Assembly: GCA_025267735.1 (NCBI GenBank)
Contig: CM046303.1
Coordinates: 69,393,034 to 69,457,033 of the forward strand
From: Mactra quadrangularis
Taxonomy: Eukaryota > Mollusca > Bivalvia > Venerida > Mactridae
Length of the DNA stretch: 64,000 nucleotides
Reading direction: 5' to 3'
A model generated the notes under the pieces. That model did not search any database and had not been told where the DNA came from. It saw only the letters and a list, made by a program, of their open reading frames with translations. Below are positions 20,057-34,000 of this stretch, in pieces; the stretch's first letter is position 1, and every line of letters begins with the position of its first letter. A program made the position numbers and the translations under genes.

Positions 20057-20880
20057 TCCGTGTCGTTAACAATTGCGTTAAAGTTTTTAATGTACCATGT
20101 ATTTCTGCCATTTAAAGTCAGATCTATACGAAACTTTATACAATGATAACATACCATGTGATGAACAGAATTAGACTGTAACCGCAATTCTACCTTGCTT
20201 AAAAATGGATTATTTCCCTTTGTTTTTTTGCGTTAAAGTTTTCAAATTGTTGGATATCTCTGCCATTTATGGTTTGATGTTTACGAAGTTTCATACAATG
20301 ATTACATATCATCCGTTGAAAAGAATTAGACAGTAACCGCAACTTATACCTGGCTAAATAATGGATTATTTCCCTTTGTTATTTTTGTGTTAAAGTTTTC
20401 TAATTGTTGGATATCTCTGCCATTTATAATTAGATGTTTATGAAATTTTATACAATGATTACATACCATCTGTTGAAAAGAATTAGACAGTAACAGCAAC
20501 TCCACCTGGCTTAATAATGGATTATTTCCCTTTGTTATTTTTGTGTTAAAGTTTTTAAATTGTTGGATATCTCTGCCGTTTATGGTTAGATGTTTATGAA
20601 ATTTCATACAATGATTACATATGATCTGTTGAAAAGAATTAGACAGTAACAACAACTCTACCTGGCTTAAAAATGGATTATTTCCCTTTGTTATTTTTGT
20701 GTTAAAGGTTTTAAATGGTTGGGTATCTCTGCCATTTATGGTTAGATTATTATGAAATTTCATACAATGATTACTTACCATCTGTTGGAAGAATTTGACA
20801 GTAACGGCAACTCTACTTGGCTTAAATATGGATAATTTCCCTTTGTATTTTTTATGTTAAAGTTTTCAGTATGTTGGATC
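20057..20880. repeat. ~156-bp tandem satellite, about five units
   Basis: The word GTTAAAGTTTT recurs at about 20076, 20231, 20388, 20543, 20700 and 20855, giving a period of 155-157 bp. Shared landmarks are GGATTATTTCCCTTTGTT, GGATATCTCTGCCATTTAT and TACAATGATTACATACCATC. The first unit is the most diverged. Minus-strand open frames here are repeat translations. A period near 160 bp recalls old bivalve satellites; relationship untested. Confidence 0.9.
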
Positions 20881-22019
20881 TCTCCAATAGCAAGTATTCT
20901 GGCATTTTCCAGTCATATTTTCCTGCCATTTTGTTTCAACAATTTCACCATTTGCCATACAAGGTTCTTTTTTAACATAATTCTCTCGCCAATTTCATAT
21001 CATTAGCTTTGCATTATTTTTTTTTATCCATAGTTTTCATGTCTTATGCCATCTTAGTCAAATACCAACAAAATACTCAGAAAAGAAACAATAGAAAATA
21101 TATATATATAGTTAATGAAAGCAATATATCAAATGACTTTCTTTTGTTACAAAGTAAACTTGTTCTCAATGTTCCCATATGCAGAAAAATCCGGCTTTAA
21201 TGTGGCTCCCACATTATCTTCCTTGTTTGTAATTAAAACAGTGCTATAGAACACATTTTATCAAGGACACAACATTAACAGGGTCCATGATTAAGTACAT
21301 TAGTTTTAAAATCTATGAAAAATGAAGCAAGGAAATGCGGTGTTTTTAAAGTTGCGTTTTCGGTTTAATCATGCATATGAAATGAAAACCAATTTTCAAT
21401 GTATTTTTTCCACATTATTGCAAACAAAATGCTATTCAAACGCATGTTGTACTCGAACTGTGCTTAATAAAAATCTCCATATAGGAATTCAATCCATGAA
21501 AATCGTTGTTTTTAGCCAAAAATGGCTATATTCAAAAAGGAAATTGATTATCAAAGCTAGCTAATTTCGAACAATTAAGTAACTATATCACTCAAACAGT
21601 GCAGATCTATCCATAAATTCAACTAAAATTCATTAAACATTTCACTCAGATATTGCGCTAGAGCGCAGTCTACATTTTCGATTGGTCGCCATTCCACATA
21701 TATGTCACACTTGGGCCAATAATTAAGGCCTTAGAATAAACGCGAAATATATCAAAGTTGGACAATTTAGTCATTAACGACCATCTTATTTATGACTGTT
21801 GGACATAATTTACCTAATGAGAACATAAAACATCCTTCGATGGATTAGTTTAAAGTGGATATACGAGGATATAAGTTGCTTGCCTTTTACGACGACCACT
21901 CGTGAAAATAGTGGATGAAACAGAATGACACTCTCGTATTGCCTTGCTACGACCGAGAACTTCCGTTAGTTTCCCGCCGATACTTATCCTTCTTATATAG
22001 GGGCCTTGATTAAACTAAT
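20881..22019. other. No recognised feature
   Basis: AT-rich, with a short (TA)n near 21100. No gene, TIR pair or tandem array seen. Confidence 0.45.
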
Positions 22020-22800
22020 TGCAGAAATCGTTTTAATTGTATACATTCAAGAATTGTATGTATTTAACATTACGATAGTGAAAATCAAAAGTGTTGTGTA
22101 AAACCATGATATTTATATTAAATATTAATTCGGATAAACAAAACGCTGACCTAGTTTCTCCATGATTAATATGAGCGAGTCACTAACTATTTAACGCTGT
22201 ATGCGAAAGTAAATAACTAGCAACACACAGTTAAACTTCGCCTACAAAAAACATTTAATCGAGTAAATACGGGTCGCGTACTCGTATCGTTTCGTAACTT
22301 AGATATAGTTTCTATATGCCACGCTAGCTAATTACTATATTATTTAAACTTTAATCAGTCAGTAATCTCAGCTCTGTAGAGTCTATTTTTTGAATTCTTT
22401 GCAGCAATTAAAATAAATTTAATCATTTGTTTGGTGACTAATTAACACTCCTTTTCAGTTTTGAACGGAAATTGATGAAACCAATTTAAAAATGTGTGTC
22501 AGCATTAGTGTCTAGTTAAACGTGTGCATACTTATTTAAGATATCGTAGTTTATATTTATATGAAGAGGTTATTATTCGTTGACTGATTTATTTTGTTTG
22601 ATAAAGTAAGATAAAGCTTGTCATGAGTAAACACTCGAAAAGTCTAGAGCTGTCCTTGGGGTGCTCTTGTTTGATTATATTTATCTAAAGATAATGTTGC
22701 TGCACAAGTTTGATATTTTGACATAATTATAATCATTATCTAATGAATAAGTTCAGTACATCGTTCCTCCAGCACTCCGATATTTTGATTACGTTGGGTG
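22020..22800. repeat. Dispersed repeat C, copy 1 (inverted relative to 47976-49200)
   Basis: Two blocks match the reverse complement of the later copy. The 22025-22200 block (CGGATAAACAAAACG...CTAGTTT) matches 49015-49190. The 22585-22795 block (TTTGATAAAGTAAGATAAA, CTGTCCTTGG, CCAGCACTCC) matches 47985-48180. Non-coding in both. Confidence 0.75.
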
Positions 22801-23125
22801 TTTCTGGCACATGTCTGTGTTTTTATTACTTAGAACTCTTATTACTTTACAAATAATGACGGTCGTCCGGGAATAAGATAAAAGCCATCGTATTCAATAT
22901 ATTATATAACTGCATGTCAACATCCAAAAAAAGTGTTTGATCGGAGCCTTCTCCTAAGGAACTCAAAACATATCTGTAACAGAGCTTTCTAAACGAGCAA
23001 ACTTGTAAACTGATGAAACATCATGCATGTACAATACATTTTTCAATTTACTAACCCATCAATAAGACTGTGGATTATATACAGGAAATATTATTCAAGT
23101 ACAGGTTAAAAAGTCAGGTGATCTT
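22801..23125. other. No recognised feature
   Basis: Short AT-rich interval. Nothing seen. Confidence 0.4.
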
Positions 23126-23397
23126 GGTATTGTGCGTAAATATTGACCCCGGCCTGACCTTTATGCAAGAATATTCATTACATTGAATACGAATGTAGTA
23201 TTAATGCTCGATTACACATTGACCGTGAGGATTATGAGTTAAAACTTAACACACAAACATTCTTCTATAATTTTACGATCGCTGTCGAAGTGTAGAATAG
23301 GCGTGGTACTGAATTTCGTTAGGATATGTGTACATAATTATTAGATGTAAATGTGAAAGGTCAGGTTGGGGTCAATATTTACGCACTATACAATACC
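23126..23397. mobile_element. 272-bp MITE with ~38-bp terminal inverted repeats
   Basis: The left arm GGTATTGTGCGTAAATATTG, then ACCCCGGCCTGACCTTT, is matched inverted at 23356-23397 (AAAGGTCAGGTTGGGGTCAA, then TATTTACGCAC and CAATACC). The interior is non-coding. No obvious target duplication. Confidence 0.8.
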
Positions 23398-24439
23398 ACC
23401 TTACATGTATTACACTCGCTTTTCAAGACAGCGATAGAAGAAAAAACATACACGTATCAATAACCATATTTTAAAAATGTCTATATTCACATGTATCTGA
23501 TAATTACACTATTGATCGATTTAAATTATGTGCAAAAATAAACGTACTTGCACGAAATTTTCATGAATAAGTCGTATTATTTTTATGCAAAGAAAACAAA
23601 AACAGATAACACTTTATCTAACATGAAGACTAACTGTTACAGGAGAACAAAGCTAAAGAACAGCTCTCCTCTGAACAGGTAGTAGTCTTAGGCTAGCTAA
23701 ACGAAAATTAACCATGAATTATGCAATTAAGAGATAAAATCTAGGCTTGTGAGTCCCGGACTAAGGCTTAAAATAGACTAAATTAAACTTGAATTATGCA
23801 ATCGGCCCATATTGTCAGTTAAACCAAGATAAAGTGAAGAGTGCTACATCATAACTTTTTGGCATGTCTAACTGCGTATTATACATCATTATGGATCTTC
23901 CTAATGAAAACAAGAATTCAAGAGACGCCATGCGGATTTTCACAAAAAGTTCATGGCTATGTTGTTCTAACACATAATAGCCCTTGAACTCAGTTAAAAT
24001 TTTCAACGTAGTTATTGCAACATAAACGATAATAAATCTGTCAAGTCAAAACATGAATTATGTCATTATTACGTTGTACGTTCTAACTACGCAGATAAAG
24101 AGTTCATTTTGATAAAGCTAAGTTCTAAATCTATGTTAACCTTGTTTTACACCGTTCAGTGTAATTGGAGTAACAAAATTTGTGTCCCTTTTTTGAACGA
24201 TAGTTAAAAGTTAGTAAATGGAAAATCCACTCTCCTTATCATTCCTGTACTTTTATAAGTCCTCGGTCCTGTTCCTTATGCATCATTGACAGTAAGTAAT
24301 TATAAGTCCTGGCCATTTATAACAAACTGAGTTTTGAATTGCATTTTATACACTTACTGTGATTGTACTCAATATAAATATTTTAAGCGAACGGAGCTTG
24401 CTGTTATCCACAATGGCCACCCAATTAACCACTAACAGC
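23398..24439. other. No recognised feature
   Basis: AT-rich. Small open frames only; no motif, repeat or RNA gene recognised. Confidence 0.4.
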
Positions 24440-25988
24440 GCTACAGATATACCCTAAACAATGATGACTTAATCATGAAGAAAATACAAAATAAAATGTA
24501 TAATATATCAATAACTGAATTTATGTTGAGCTTTATGAATTATCTTTTAACTTAAACCCGACGATGATAGTTTGAGCGTTACGGTTGGTTATACTGTTTT
24601 ATTTAGCATTTATTATTCCAACTTTCGATTTCAATTTCCATCGATTTCGAAGAGACAGTGTTCATTAAGATTCTTAATGGAATATTGATCGTGAGTTTTA
24701 AAAACAAAGGTTAACTTTATACTCTTTTTTGTTGTATTATAAATACTGTACTTCATAATCAGCTAACGTCACTTGATTTATCTTTAAGAAATATAGGTCG
24801 TCCACTTAACATATTTTTCAAAACAAAGGTTATGGTATTGTTTCAACAGGTGCGTACTGCCACAGTGACTTGATGACGTGTTTAGCTACACATTCCCTTA
24901 ACAACGATGACTTTGCCATGAAGAGGATAAAATAAACTGTTATATATATCAATTATTGAATTCTATGTCGAGGTTCGGTGAGTAAACTGATATTAATACT
25001 CTTTTCACTTTAAACCAGTATGATAAATTGAGTGATACGGTTTGTCATATTTTTGTCTAATATTTAATATTCCAACTTTCGATTTCAGTTTTGTTTTTTA
25101 CAAGAGGCAATGTTCAGGAAGATTTCAAATGGACTATTTATTGTAATTCAATATACGGGCTAAAAATTTCTTTCTTGACCATAAAACTGTTTCAATTAGA
25201 TTTGTATGGTTTTTTTTTTCTCTATAACAATTGTTATTTTCGGCTCCATGTATATACCGATATGCACTTGATTTACCTGAAATACATCAGATTTATCGAA
25301 ATTCATCTAATATATAATTATTCAATTTGTATACAGCCATTCTCCAGGAATGGGTACCATTTTGGAAAAAAGCGAGTATCCACGTTATAAACGATTATAT
25401 ACTTGTTGGTATAATCACTTGAAAATACAAAATAAGATTGTTGATGCTAAATCAGGGCGGGTAATAACGTGGTTTTGCTTACGATAACATTGTGTCAACT
25501 TTAATGGCGGTGCCTATGAATTTAAAGGTACTTGCTATTTTTTCTTCATTTGAATTTTCTATATAGCCCATGTTCCAGCGACATAAAAGCCAATTATAGT
25601 GTTGTATAACGTATCAATATGTTTTTGTACTTTTCCTGATTACAGTGCAGAAAAAATGAAGCGGCGATGCTTTTTCGTAAAAACTCGTGGTAACGTTGGG
25701 TCACAAAATATATACTTACGTATTTAATTAACAACGCAATGAGTCTGTTTTGGAACGAAATTTGTACCGCGATTATCAGCGGAGCTAAATATGTAATCCT
25801 ACATATGTAAATATTAGCTTTTTATGATGTTATATGAAAAAAAGAATGATAACATTAGTTCACCAATCAATGAAATGGTAACATTGTGTTTCTGTTCTCA
25901 ATAGATCGTCCTAAATGGTTATATTTCCAGCATTTGCTTGTTTAGACTTTAGTCAAATAGATGTCATGTATATACAATTTAAGGTTTA
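24440..25988. repeat. Dispersed repeat D, copy 1 (paralogue of 57275-58590)
   Basis: From about 24711 to 25987 this matches 57297-58590 closely. Shared landmarks include GGTGCGTACTGCCACAGTG, GGCAATGTTCAGGAAG and CCCATGTTCCAGCGACATAA. Copy 1 also has an internal diverged duplication: the CCAACTTTCGATTTCA region near 24620 recurs near 25075. A 99-residue open frame at 25091-25390 is only partly kept in the other copy (61 residues), so it is probably not coding. Nature of the element unknown. Confidence 0.85.
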
Positions 25989-26577
25989 GGGGCCACTTTC
26001 ACAAAACAACTTAAGTTCATTTTTAAACTTAAGTTGTTGCTTAAGTCTAGTTTTTATCTTATCACTGTTTCACAAAAAAACTTAAGTCGATTTTGAAACA
26101 TAAACGTTAGACAAAACTTAAGTCAGCTAGGGAGGTGACTTAAGTCTAAAACAGGTGACTATTAAGTCATGAAAGCTTTGCCTGCAGAGGGATTTTGTTT
26201 TGTTTTTCAAACTCTACATGTATATATAACATCAACCTCAACAGCTTTACTTTCGTTCCCCGTTTGTACAAGGATAACACGAGGGCATCGTGTATTGATA
26301 TTTAATGTGTTTGTGTGATGTGTATATCAGTCATTGCTAAAAGATTGTACATGTATCACATCATACTATTGATGATTTACACATTACCGGTTTAAAATTG
26401 ACAGATTTAACAGCGTAGCTATGAAACATTGATATAGTCAAAACTTAAGACCAGACTTAAGTCAAGAACAGATAAGATTGTCTCAAGTTTTTTCGAGAAA
26501 CTGACTTAGTAAAAACTTAAGTTCACCACAACTTTTAACTTAAGTCCAAGCTTAAGTCTTGACTTATGAAAAAACTT
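25989..26577. mobile_element. Truncated copy of the GGGGCCACTTTCAC TIR element
   Basis: It starts GGGGCCACTTTCACAAAAC and follows 15129-16275 closely, but lacks about 500 bp in the middle and the final ~30 bp. It ends after GACTTATGAAAAAACTTGG at the left edge of the foldback palindrome. It sits exactly where repeat D stops matching its paralogue. Confidence 0.75.
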
Positions 26578-26583
26578 GGCCCT

Positions 26584-29242
26584 AGATCCATATTTTTCTG
26601 CGTAAAATTGCAACTGACCAATCAAAGCAAAGAAACTTCTGTAGAACTTGAAATTTTAACAGCAATTAAAGACCTTATCCCCCTATGCTTTGATGATATA
26701 GCGTTGCATCAAAACCCCATCAACTCTGAATTAGGGACCAGGATAGAAGTCATGTTTCTGGTACGGTTATAATGATGTTAAGTTGACAATAGACGACGAG
26801 ATTTAAACTGCTTACCTTTTGACACATTTGCAATGAACTCCGAACATCCTTCATAGATTCCACAACATTTCACTTTTGCTTATTTTTGTTCATGGAGTTT
26901 GACATTTTAGGGTTAATGATTTACCGAAAAAAACGGAAAACCCGAATATTCATGAAAAAAAACCCCGAAAGACACTCATTGGAGTTGTATCTTGAGCTAA
27001 TAAATCACGTTTTACTTTAAAAATATGTGTTTAAATGTTTTAAAATACTCGTTGCCAATGACATTTGAACAATTTTGATGTGTTAGTATCAATATTAAGT
27101 AAAAATGCACGTATTAAGATGCGACAAACAATCGTTGTAAGTACAATAGAAAGATTTCGTTTGTTAATAAATGTCTTTATAAAACTGTTTAAAACAAATG
27201 TCAGTAATAATAATTAATCTAACTATTTTTCCTGTATACACGGAAGTATAAGTCAGAATTAATACGAGGGATTATCGTTTCTCCGATAGCGAACAGAATC
27301 CAACCAGATTTTTCTAGAATATGAAAAAGCTATATGCTATATGAATGTTTTTGGGACATATCAATTAAGGTTTTTCGCCTGTGAAATTCATCATGAGTTA
27401 TTTCTCATGTATAGGCCTATATATTAACAACTTGTTTTGACTTTATCCATGGGTTACTCATATTATAGCTGATATAATGTCTATATATTAGAACCGAACG
27501 AACCCCTTACATGAGCCAAAAAAGGTCCATGATTTGTAAAAACCATAAAAGAACAAATTCAATTACTATTCTAAAATTTTCAAGGATTTGTTTACACTGT
27601 TCAAGTACTTGTTATGTATCTCAAGCACTAACATGTGTGAAATGGTATAAATAAAATTGTGCAAGCAGGACTCTAAAATGACATGTAACATGTTATGAGC
27701 GGTTTAAAACCAATAAAATAAAATCTAGTTAAGTAACATCCAAGGTCAGACGTTTAACTTATAAATGTATTTCACATTAACACTCGCGTTAAAAGCTTTT
27801 CTAAACATGGCAGAGAAATGTTATCATAATACTTGTTATGTCCAACATATTTCACGATGCTTAATACACATTATTTGCAAAATCCAGGAGAAAATCGATA
27901 AAATTAAGTTCAGCATAAGGTAAGAACATAACGTAAAAGGGAGTTCGTTAACATTCCCTTCAAAATATCAAAGAATGTGGACATAACAACTCACTCGAAA
28001 GAGTGAAGAATTGAAATGTTAGTCGGTGTTTTTTTAAAAAATATTTTCATAAGCCTACAGGCGGTAACGCCTCCAATCATAGTTTCTACAAATAAACATT
28101 TATTTATGGGTAAAACTTTTTATAAAGAGGTTTAATTACATAATGTGTTTACGATGCACACCAATTTGATATCTGAAAACTGGTTAAGTATTTTAACATA
28201 GAGAATCAAGAAATGCAGTAAATTGTAATGATTGAACATAATCATTATTGGGACATGATAAATCTACACAGGTGTTTTTTTAACAGTCGTATAAATCATA
28301 TCAGTTTATGAAAAATAGCCTGAATTTAATTTAGTTTAGGTCCAAAGAGCGTTGTTGCATAACAAATAGGCGATTTATTTTAACACACACAGTACATACA
28401 CGAGCATAATCTTAGTTCATACATGGTGTGTATTCAGCGAGCAATCTATTTTTTGTTTTATATTACAATCAAAAGGCCTCTAAATCTCTCAATACAATCA
28501 TATAACATAAACAATTACACATCCGAAAAAATCATATTCTGAAAAAATCATGGTCGATTACTGTTCGTTATAGGAGAAACAATTACCGCTCGTATTAATT
28601 ATGAATTATACTTACGTGTATACAGGAAAACTAGTTAGAATAATTATTATTACTATTGTACTTAAAACGATTGTCTGTCGCATCTTAATAATTGCATTTT
28701 TACTTAATATTGATACTAACACATCAAAATTGTTCAAATGTCATTGGCAACAAGTATTTTAAAACATTTAAACACATATTTTTAAAGTAGAACGTGATTT
28801 ATTAGCTCAAGATACAACTCCAATGAGTGTCTTTCGGTTTTTTTTTTCATGAATATTCGGGTTTTCCGGGTTTTTTTTCGGTAAATACATTAACCCTTAA
28901 AATGTCAAACTCCATGAACAAAAATAAGCGAAAGTGAAATGTTGTGGAATCTATGAAGGATGTTGATTTTCGTTGTTTCATTGCTCGGAGTTCATTGCAA
29001 ATGTGTCAAAAGGTAAGCAGTTTAAATCTCGTCCTCTATTGTCAACTTAACATCATTATACCCGTACCAGAAACATGACCCATATCCCGGTCCCTAATTC
29101 AGAGTTGAAGGGGTTTTGATGCAATGCTATATCATCAAAGCATAGAGGGATAAGTTCTAAAATTGCTGTTAAAATTTAAGTTTCTGCAGAAGTTTCTTTG
29201 CTTTGTTTGGTCATTTGCAATTTTATGCAGAAAAATATGGAC
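26584..29242. mobile_element. 2.66-kb foldback palindrome with ~0.7-kb inverted arms
   Basis: The left arm (26584-27317) begins at TCCATATTTTTCTGC. The right arm (28538-29242) is its reverse complement with scattered differences and small indels. Arm landmarks include TTTGACACATTTGCAATGAA, CCATGGAG-type words, AGACACTCATTGGAGTTGTA, and GCGACAAACAATCG. The ~1.2-kb loop holds no recognisable gene. The arms are non-coding and AT-rich. It separates two parts of repeat D that lie only ~0.6 kb apart in the copy at 57-59 kb, consistent with an insertion. Target duplication not resolved. Confidence 0.8.
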
Positions 29243-29403
29243 CTAAACGTTAACTAGGGATTTTATCATTGAAGACCTATGGAAAGATAACAAAATATTT
29301 CATCTTATATCAGTCTGGTTAATGAAGATATTAACAGAAATGGTAAATTTAGATAGTTCTTTATCCTAAAAATACTAAGTTTGAATTTTAAACAAATTAT
29401 ATG
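29243..29403. repeat. Continuation of repeat D, copy 1
   Basis: ATTTTATCATTGAAGACCTA, ATCAGTCTGGTTAATGAAG and CCTAAAAATACTAAGTTTG are shared with 59165-59300. Confidence 0.8.
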
Positions 29404-30289
29404 ATTTACAAAAAAGTTATTTAAGATTAATTTTGACAAATTGACATTGAAAAGTGAGGGTAAAATTCGAGTAATCCAACTAATTGGTCATACCTATTTG
29501 AAGAGTATACAAGGAGAAATTACTAAAGTCCCTAATTCACAGCGACTTGCTCAAATAACAATTTGTCTTTTATCAGTATTCGTCTTTCCATCTATTAATG
29601 CGGATAACTTCTCTATAATAAAAGTAGAAATTTTGGTTTCGACCTAGCAGCTTCTTTGTGACACTGTATTCGAAAGCCTAGTTGTTACTACTGCACCACT
29701 AAGATTTTGCTTCTGATATACGCAATTCAAATATCAGCACTTTGTCGTGCATTTGTACTTTTTTCCATAGATAACCGCGTAGTTTCTTAAAAAGCAACGA
29801 TCGGGAGCGGGTTATTGAATGAAAAACACTTTCATATAGATAAGAGTTTTATTAGGTTAGATTATTTATAATACTTAAACAGCATGTAAAACTTATGTGA
29901 AAAAAAACACACAGTATGTTTTACATGACACGACTTTAAACGTTAACATGAGCTTTCCAACAATTGCATTCGAACATTAAATAAAAATGTTTAGAAGTTT
30001 AACAGAGAATAAAATAGGAAGTAAAACATAAAATATTTTAGTTTAATCCTTTCATAGTTTAATAGACATGGCACAAATACTATTATAATAAATTTACTTA
30101 AGTTGGGAAACAAACTTCAGATTATAAAATGCGGTAGTGGTACTACTTTAATCAAAGTACTGAAAGTACTGTTGGAAGGAATCTTTGAAAGATTTTATCA
30201 TTTCTAGAGTTCAAAGATACTATTTCGATATCCTTCATCATCTCTTTATCATTAATAGTCAACTGTATGTAGCATTTCATCTACATGCC
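29404..30289. other. No recognised feature
   Basis: AT-rich, no gene seen. Confidence 0.4.
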
Positions 30290-30560
30290 CATTATTCTAC
30301 TGATCGAGGGGTCGTAGGTTTGATTCCCGGGTGGGACATACTTTCGTGGAGCTTAGTTACGAAATAACTTCTACGGTCATTCTCCCTCCTACCACTGATT
30401 CTAAATCTTGTAGAGCAGTAGTCAGTCACTAATGCGTATGCTGTTGGTTAACAGCTAAATCCAGTGATTTAGCCTTTTCAGTAACAGTGAGTGGATGGAC
30501 TGATCTCCGTGATATAACCTATACAATATGTGTTGCTATGGTGTTAAGGCCACAACAAAT
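30290..30560 (+). mobile_element. tRNA-derived SINE, copy 1
   Basis: GGTTTGATTCCC near 30317 is a good RNA polymerase III B box, preceded by GATCGAGGGGTCGTA as in a tRNA T-arm region. Downstream it shares a body with 37460-37735: GGAGCTTAGTTACGAA, CATTCTCCCTCCTACCACTG, GGTTAACAGCTAAATCCAG, TCCGTGATATAACCTATAC. The A-box half is decayed or missing, so this copy is probably 5'-truncated. Confidence 0.75.
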
Positions 30561-31003
30561 TGATCATATGTTCTATTAATTTTGTCTTAAAATATGGAGC
30601 TAGCCAGCGAGTTTTTTTTGCCATTTTGGCATTTTAAGAAGCGAGCGAAAGGTGGGGAATAAATTTGTGATATTTTCATAAACATTTATATACCAAATGT
30701 AAAAATACATGTTAAATATAAACTTTGTACAGAAAACCACATTATAACGTGTAGTTTAGAAAATCATTATAAGTAACTTTTTAGTGTTTATACCAGTTGG
30801 TCATTTATTCAGCATATTGATGTGATACAATCATGTATATTTAAAGATGCAATATGTCAAAATCTTTCTTACTTGAACTTTATTATTTTAATATTGGGGT
30901 ACAGGGTATATAGTTCTGATTATTTTGCAGGTTTTTTGAGAAAGATTATTTGCTGTTTACATGCGTAAATGCTTTTAATATGGTACATAAATCATAAATG
31001 ACT
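30561..31003. other. No recognised feature; left flank of the giant foldback element
   Basis: AT-rich unique-looking sequence ending in the 8-bp duplication GTATTTTG at 31004-31011. Confidence 0.45.
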
Positions 31004-31011
31004 GTATTTTG

Positions 31012-34000
31012 GGGTCATACTAAATACCACTAAGACACTACTAAGCACTACTAAGCACTACTAAGACACTACAAACACCACTAAGACACTACTAAGCACT
31101 ACTAAGACAGGATTTTAGGTGTTTTAATTGTATAAAATGTTATTATATGTTGATTTAAATACTAAATATGACATTTTCAGTAGGTTTTAAAAAAAAAACC
31201 AGTTAGAAATGATATTTTAGCACAAATAGTTAAATGAATAGACGAAAAAATGAAACCTCTTTTTTCCACTTCTGAGACACAAATAAAATCATGAAAATGT
31301 TTATTAAAAATGTAGACATTCACTAGTTATCACATATATTGATACTATTTGTATAAAGAAACATTTAATTGAGATATTTTATAAAAATATTAAAAAATAG
31401 ATGAAAAGATGGAATTTCAGTTAACACCACTAAGACAACACTAAGACAATACTAAGGTCTACTAAGACACGATTTACATACTTAATATTGTTTGATTGTT
31501 GTTAAAAATTTAAACATATAATAAAAACGACCTATGACGACTAGTTTTTTTGTAAACAAATATTTAATGGGGATATTATATTACAAATATTCAAAAAATA
31601 GACGCAAATATGAAATTACAGTAAACACCACTAAGACATCACTAAGACAACACTAAGACACTACTAAGGTCTACTAAGACACGATTTACATACTTTATAT
31701 TGATTAAATGTTGTTGAAAATTTAAACTAACACTAGTTACGACCTATACAGACTGTTTTGAAAATAAACGGGGATATTATATTACAAATATTCAAAAAAT
31801 AAATGAAAAGATGGAATTTCAGTAAACACCACTAAGACAACACTAAGACAATACTAAGGTCTACTAAGACACGATTTACATACTTAATATTGTTTGATTG
31901 TTGTTAAAAATTTAAACATATAATAAAAACGACCTATGACGACTAGTTTTTTTGTAAACAAATATTTAATGGGGATATTATATTACAAATATTCAAAAAA
32001 TAGACGCAAATATGAAATTACAGTAAACACCACTAAGACACCACTAAGACAACACTAAGACACTACTAAGGTCTACTAAGACACGATTTACATACTTTAT
32101 ATTGATTAAATGTTGTTGAAAATTTAAACTAACACTAGTTACGACCTATACAGACTGTTTTGAAAATAAACGGGGATATTATATTACAAATATTCAAAAA
32201 ATAAATGAAAAGATGGAATTTCAGTAAACACCACTAAGACAACACTAAGACAATACTAAGGTCTACTAAGACACGATTTACATACTTAATATTGTTTGAT
32301 TGTTGTTAAAAATTTAAACATATAATTAAAACGACCTATGACGACTAGTTTTTTTTGTAAACAAATATTTAATGGGGATATTATATTACAAATATTCAAA
32401 AAATAGACGCAAATATGAAATTACTGTAAACACCACTAAGACACTACTAAGGTCCACTAAGACACGAATTTATAACATACTTTACATTGATTAAATGTTG
32501 GTGAAAATTTAAACTTACACTAGTGACGACCTATATAGATTGTGTTTGTAAAAAACATTTAACGGGCATATTATATTAAGAATATTAAAAAATAGACGAG
32601 AAGATGACATTTCAATAATCACCACTAAGACACCACTAAGGTCCACCTAGACATAAATAACATACTTTATATTGATTGAATGTTGTTCAAAAATTTAAAC
32701 ATACAAGTAACGACCTATGATGACTGTTTTTGCAAAACTAACGGGGATATAATATCAAAAATATTAAAAAAGAGACGCAAAGAAAACATTACAGCAATCA
32801 CCACTAAGACACCTCTAAGCCACTCCTAAGGTCCACTGACACGAATTTATAACGTACTTAATATTGATTAAATGTTGTTGAAATTTTTTTATTACACTAG
32901 TGACGACATATACAGACTGCTTTTGTTAATACTAAGCTATATTAGGTCACTACTAAGTCACAACTAAGCTATACTAAGACACTACTAAGCTATACTAAGT
33001 CACTACTAAGATACTATTAAGCTATAATAAGACACTACTAAGACACCAATAAGCTATACTAAGTCACTACTAAGACACTACTAACCTATACTAAGTCACA
33101 ACTAAAACACCGTTAAGCTATACTAAGTCATTACTAAGCTATAATAAGTCACTACTAAGACACTACTAGGCTATAATAAGTCACTACTCAGTTATATTAA
33201 GTTACTACTAAGACACCACTTAGCTATACTAAGTCACTACAAAGCTATAATAAGTCACTACAAAGACACCACTAAGCTTTACTAAGTCACTACTAAGCTA
33301 TAATAAAACACTACTAAGACACTAATAAGCTATACTAAGTCACTACTAAGCTATAATAAGTTACTACAAAGACACTTCTAAGCTAAACTTAGTTACTACT
33401 AAGACACTACTAAGCTATACTAAGTCACTACTAAGCTATATTAAGTTACTACTAAGACACTACTAAGCTATACTTAGTCTCTACTAAGCTATATTAAGTT
33501 ACTACTAATACACTACTAAGCTATACTAAATCACTACTAAGCTATATTAAGTTACCACTAAGTCACTACTAAGCTATATTAAGTCACTACTAAGACTCTA
33601 CTAAGCTATATTAAGTTACTACTAAGACACTACTAAGCAATACTTAGTCACTACTAAGCTATATAAAGTTACTACTAAGACACTACTAAGCTATACTAAG
33701 TCACTACTAAGCTATATTAAGTTACTACTAAGACACTACTAAGCTATACTAAGTCACTACTAAGCTATATTATGTTACTACTAAGACACTACTGAGCTAT
33801 ACTAAGTCACTACTAATTTATAATATGTCACTACTAAGCTATATTTAGTCACAACTAAGACACAACTTAGCTATATTAGGTTACTACTAAAACACTTCTA
33901 AGCTATACTAAGTCACTACTAAGCTATATCAAGTTACTACTAAGACACTACAAAGCTATACTAAGTCACTACTAAGCTATATTAAGTAATTACTAAGACA

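Noticed and set aside
19828..20187. 119-residue minus-strand frame with a Pro/Arg-rich stretch
   Set aside because: It translates the (CGGG)n tract and satellite unit; not a gene.
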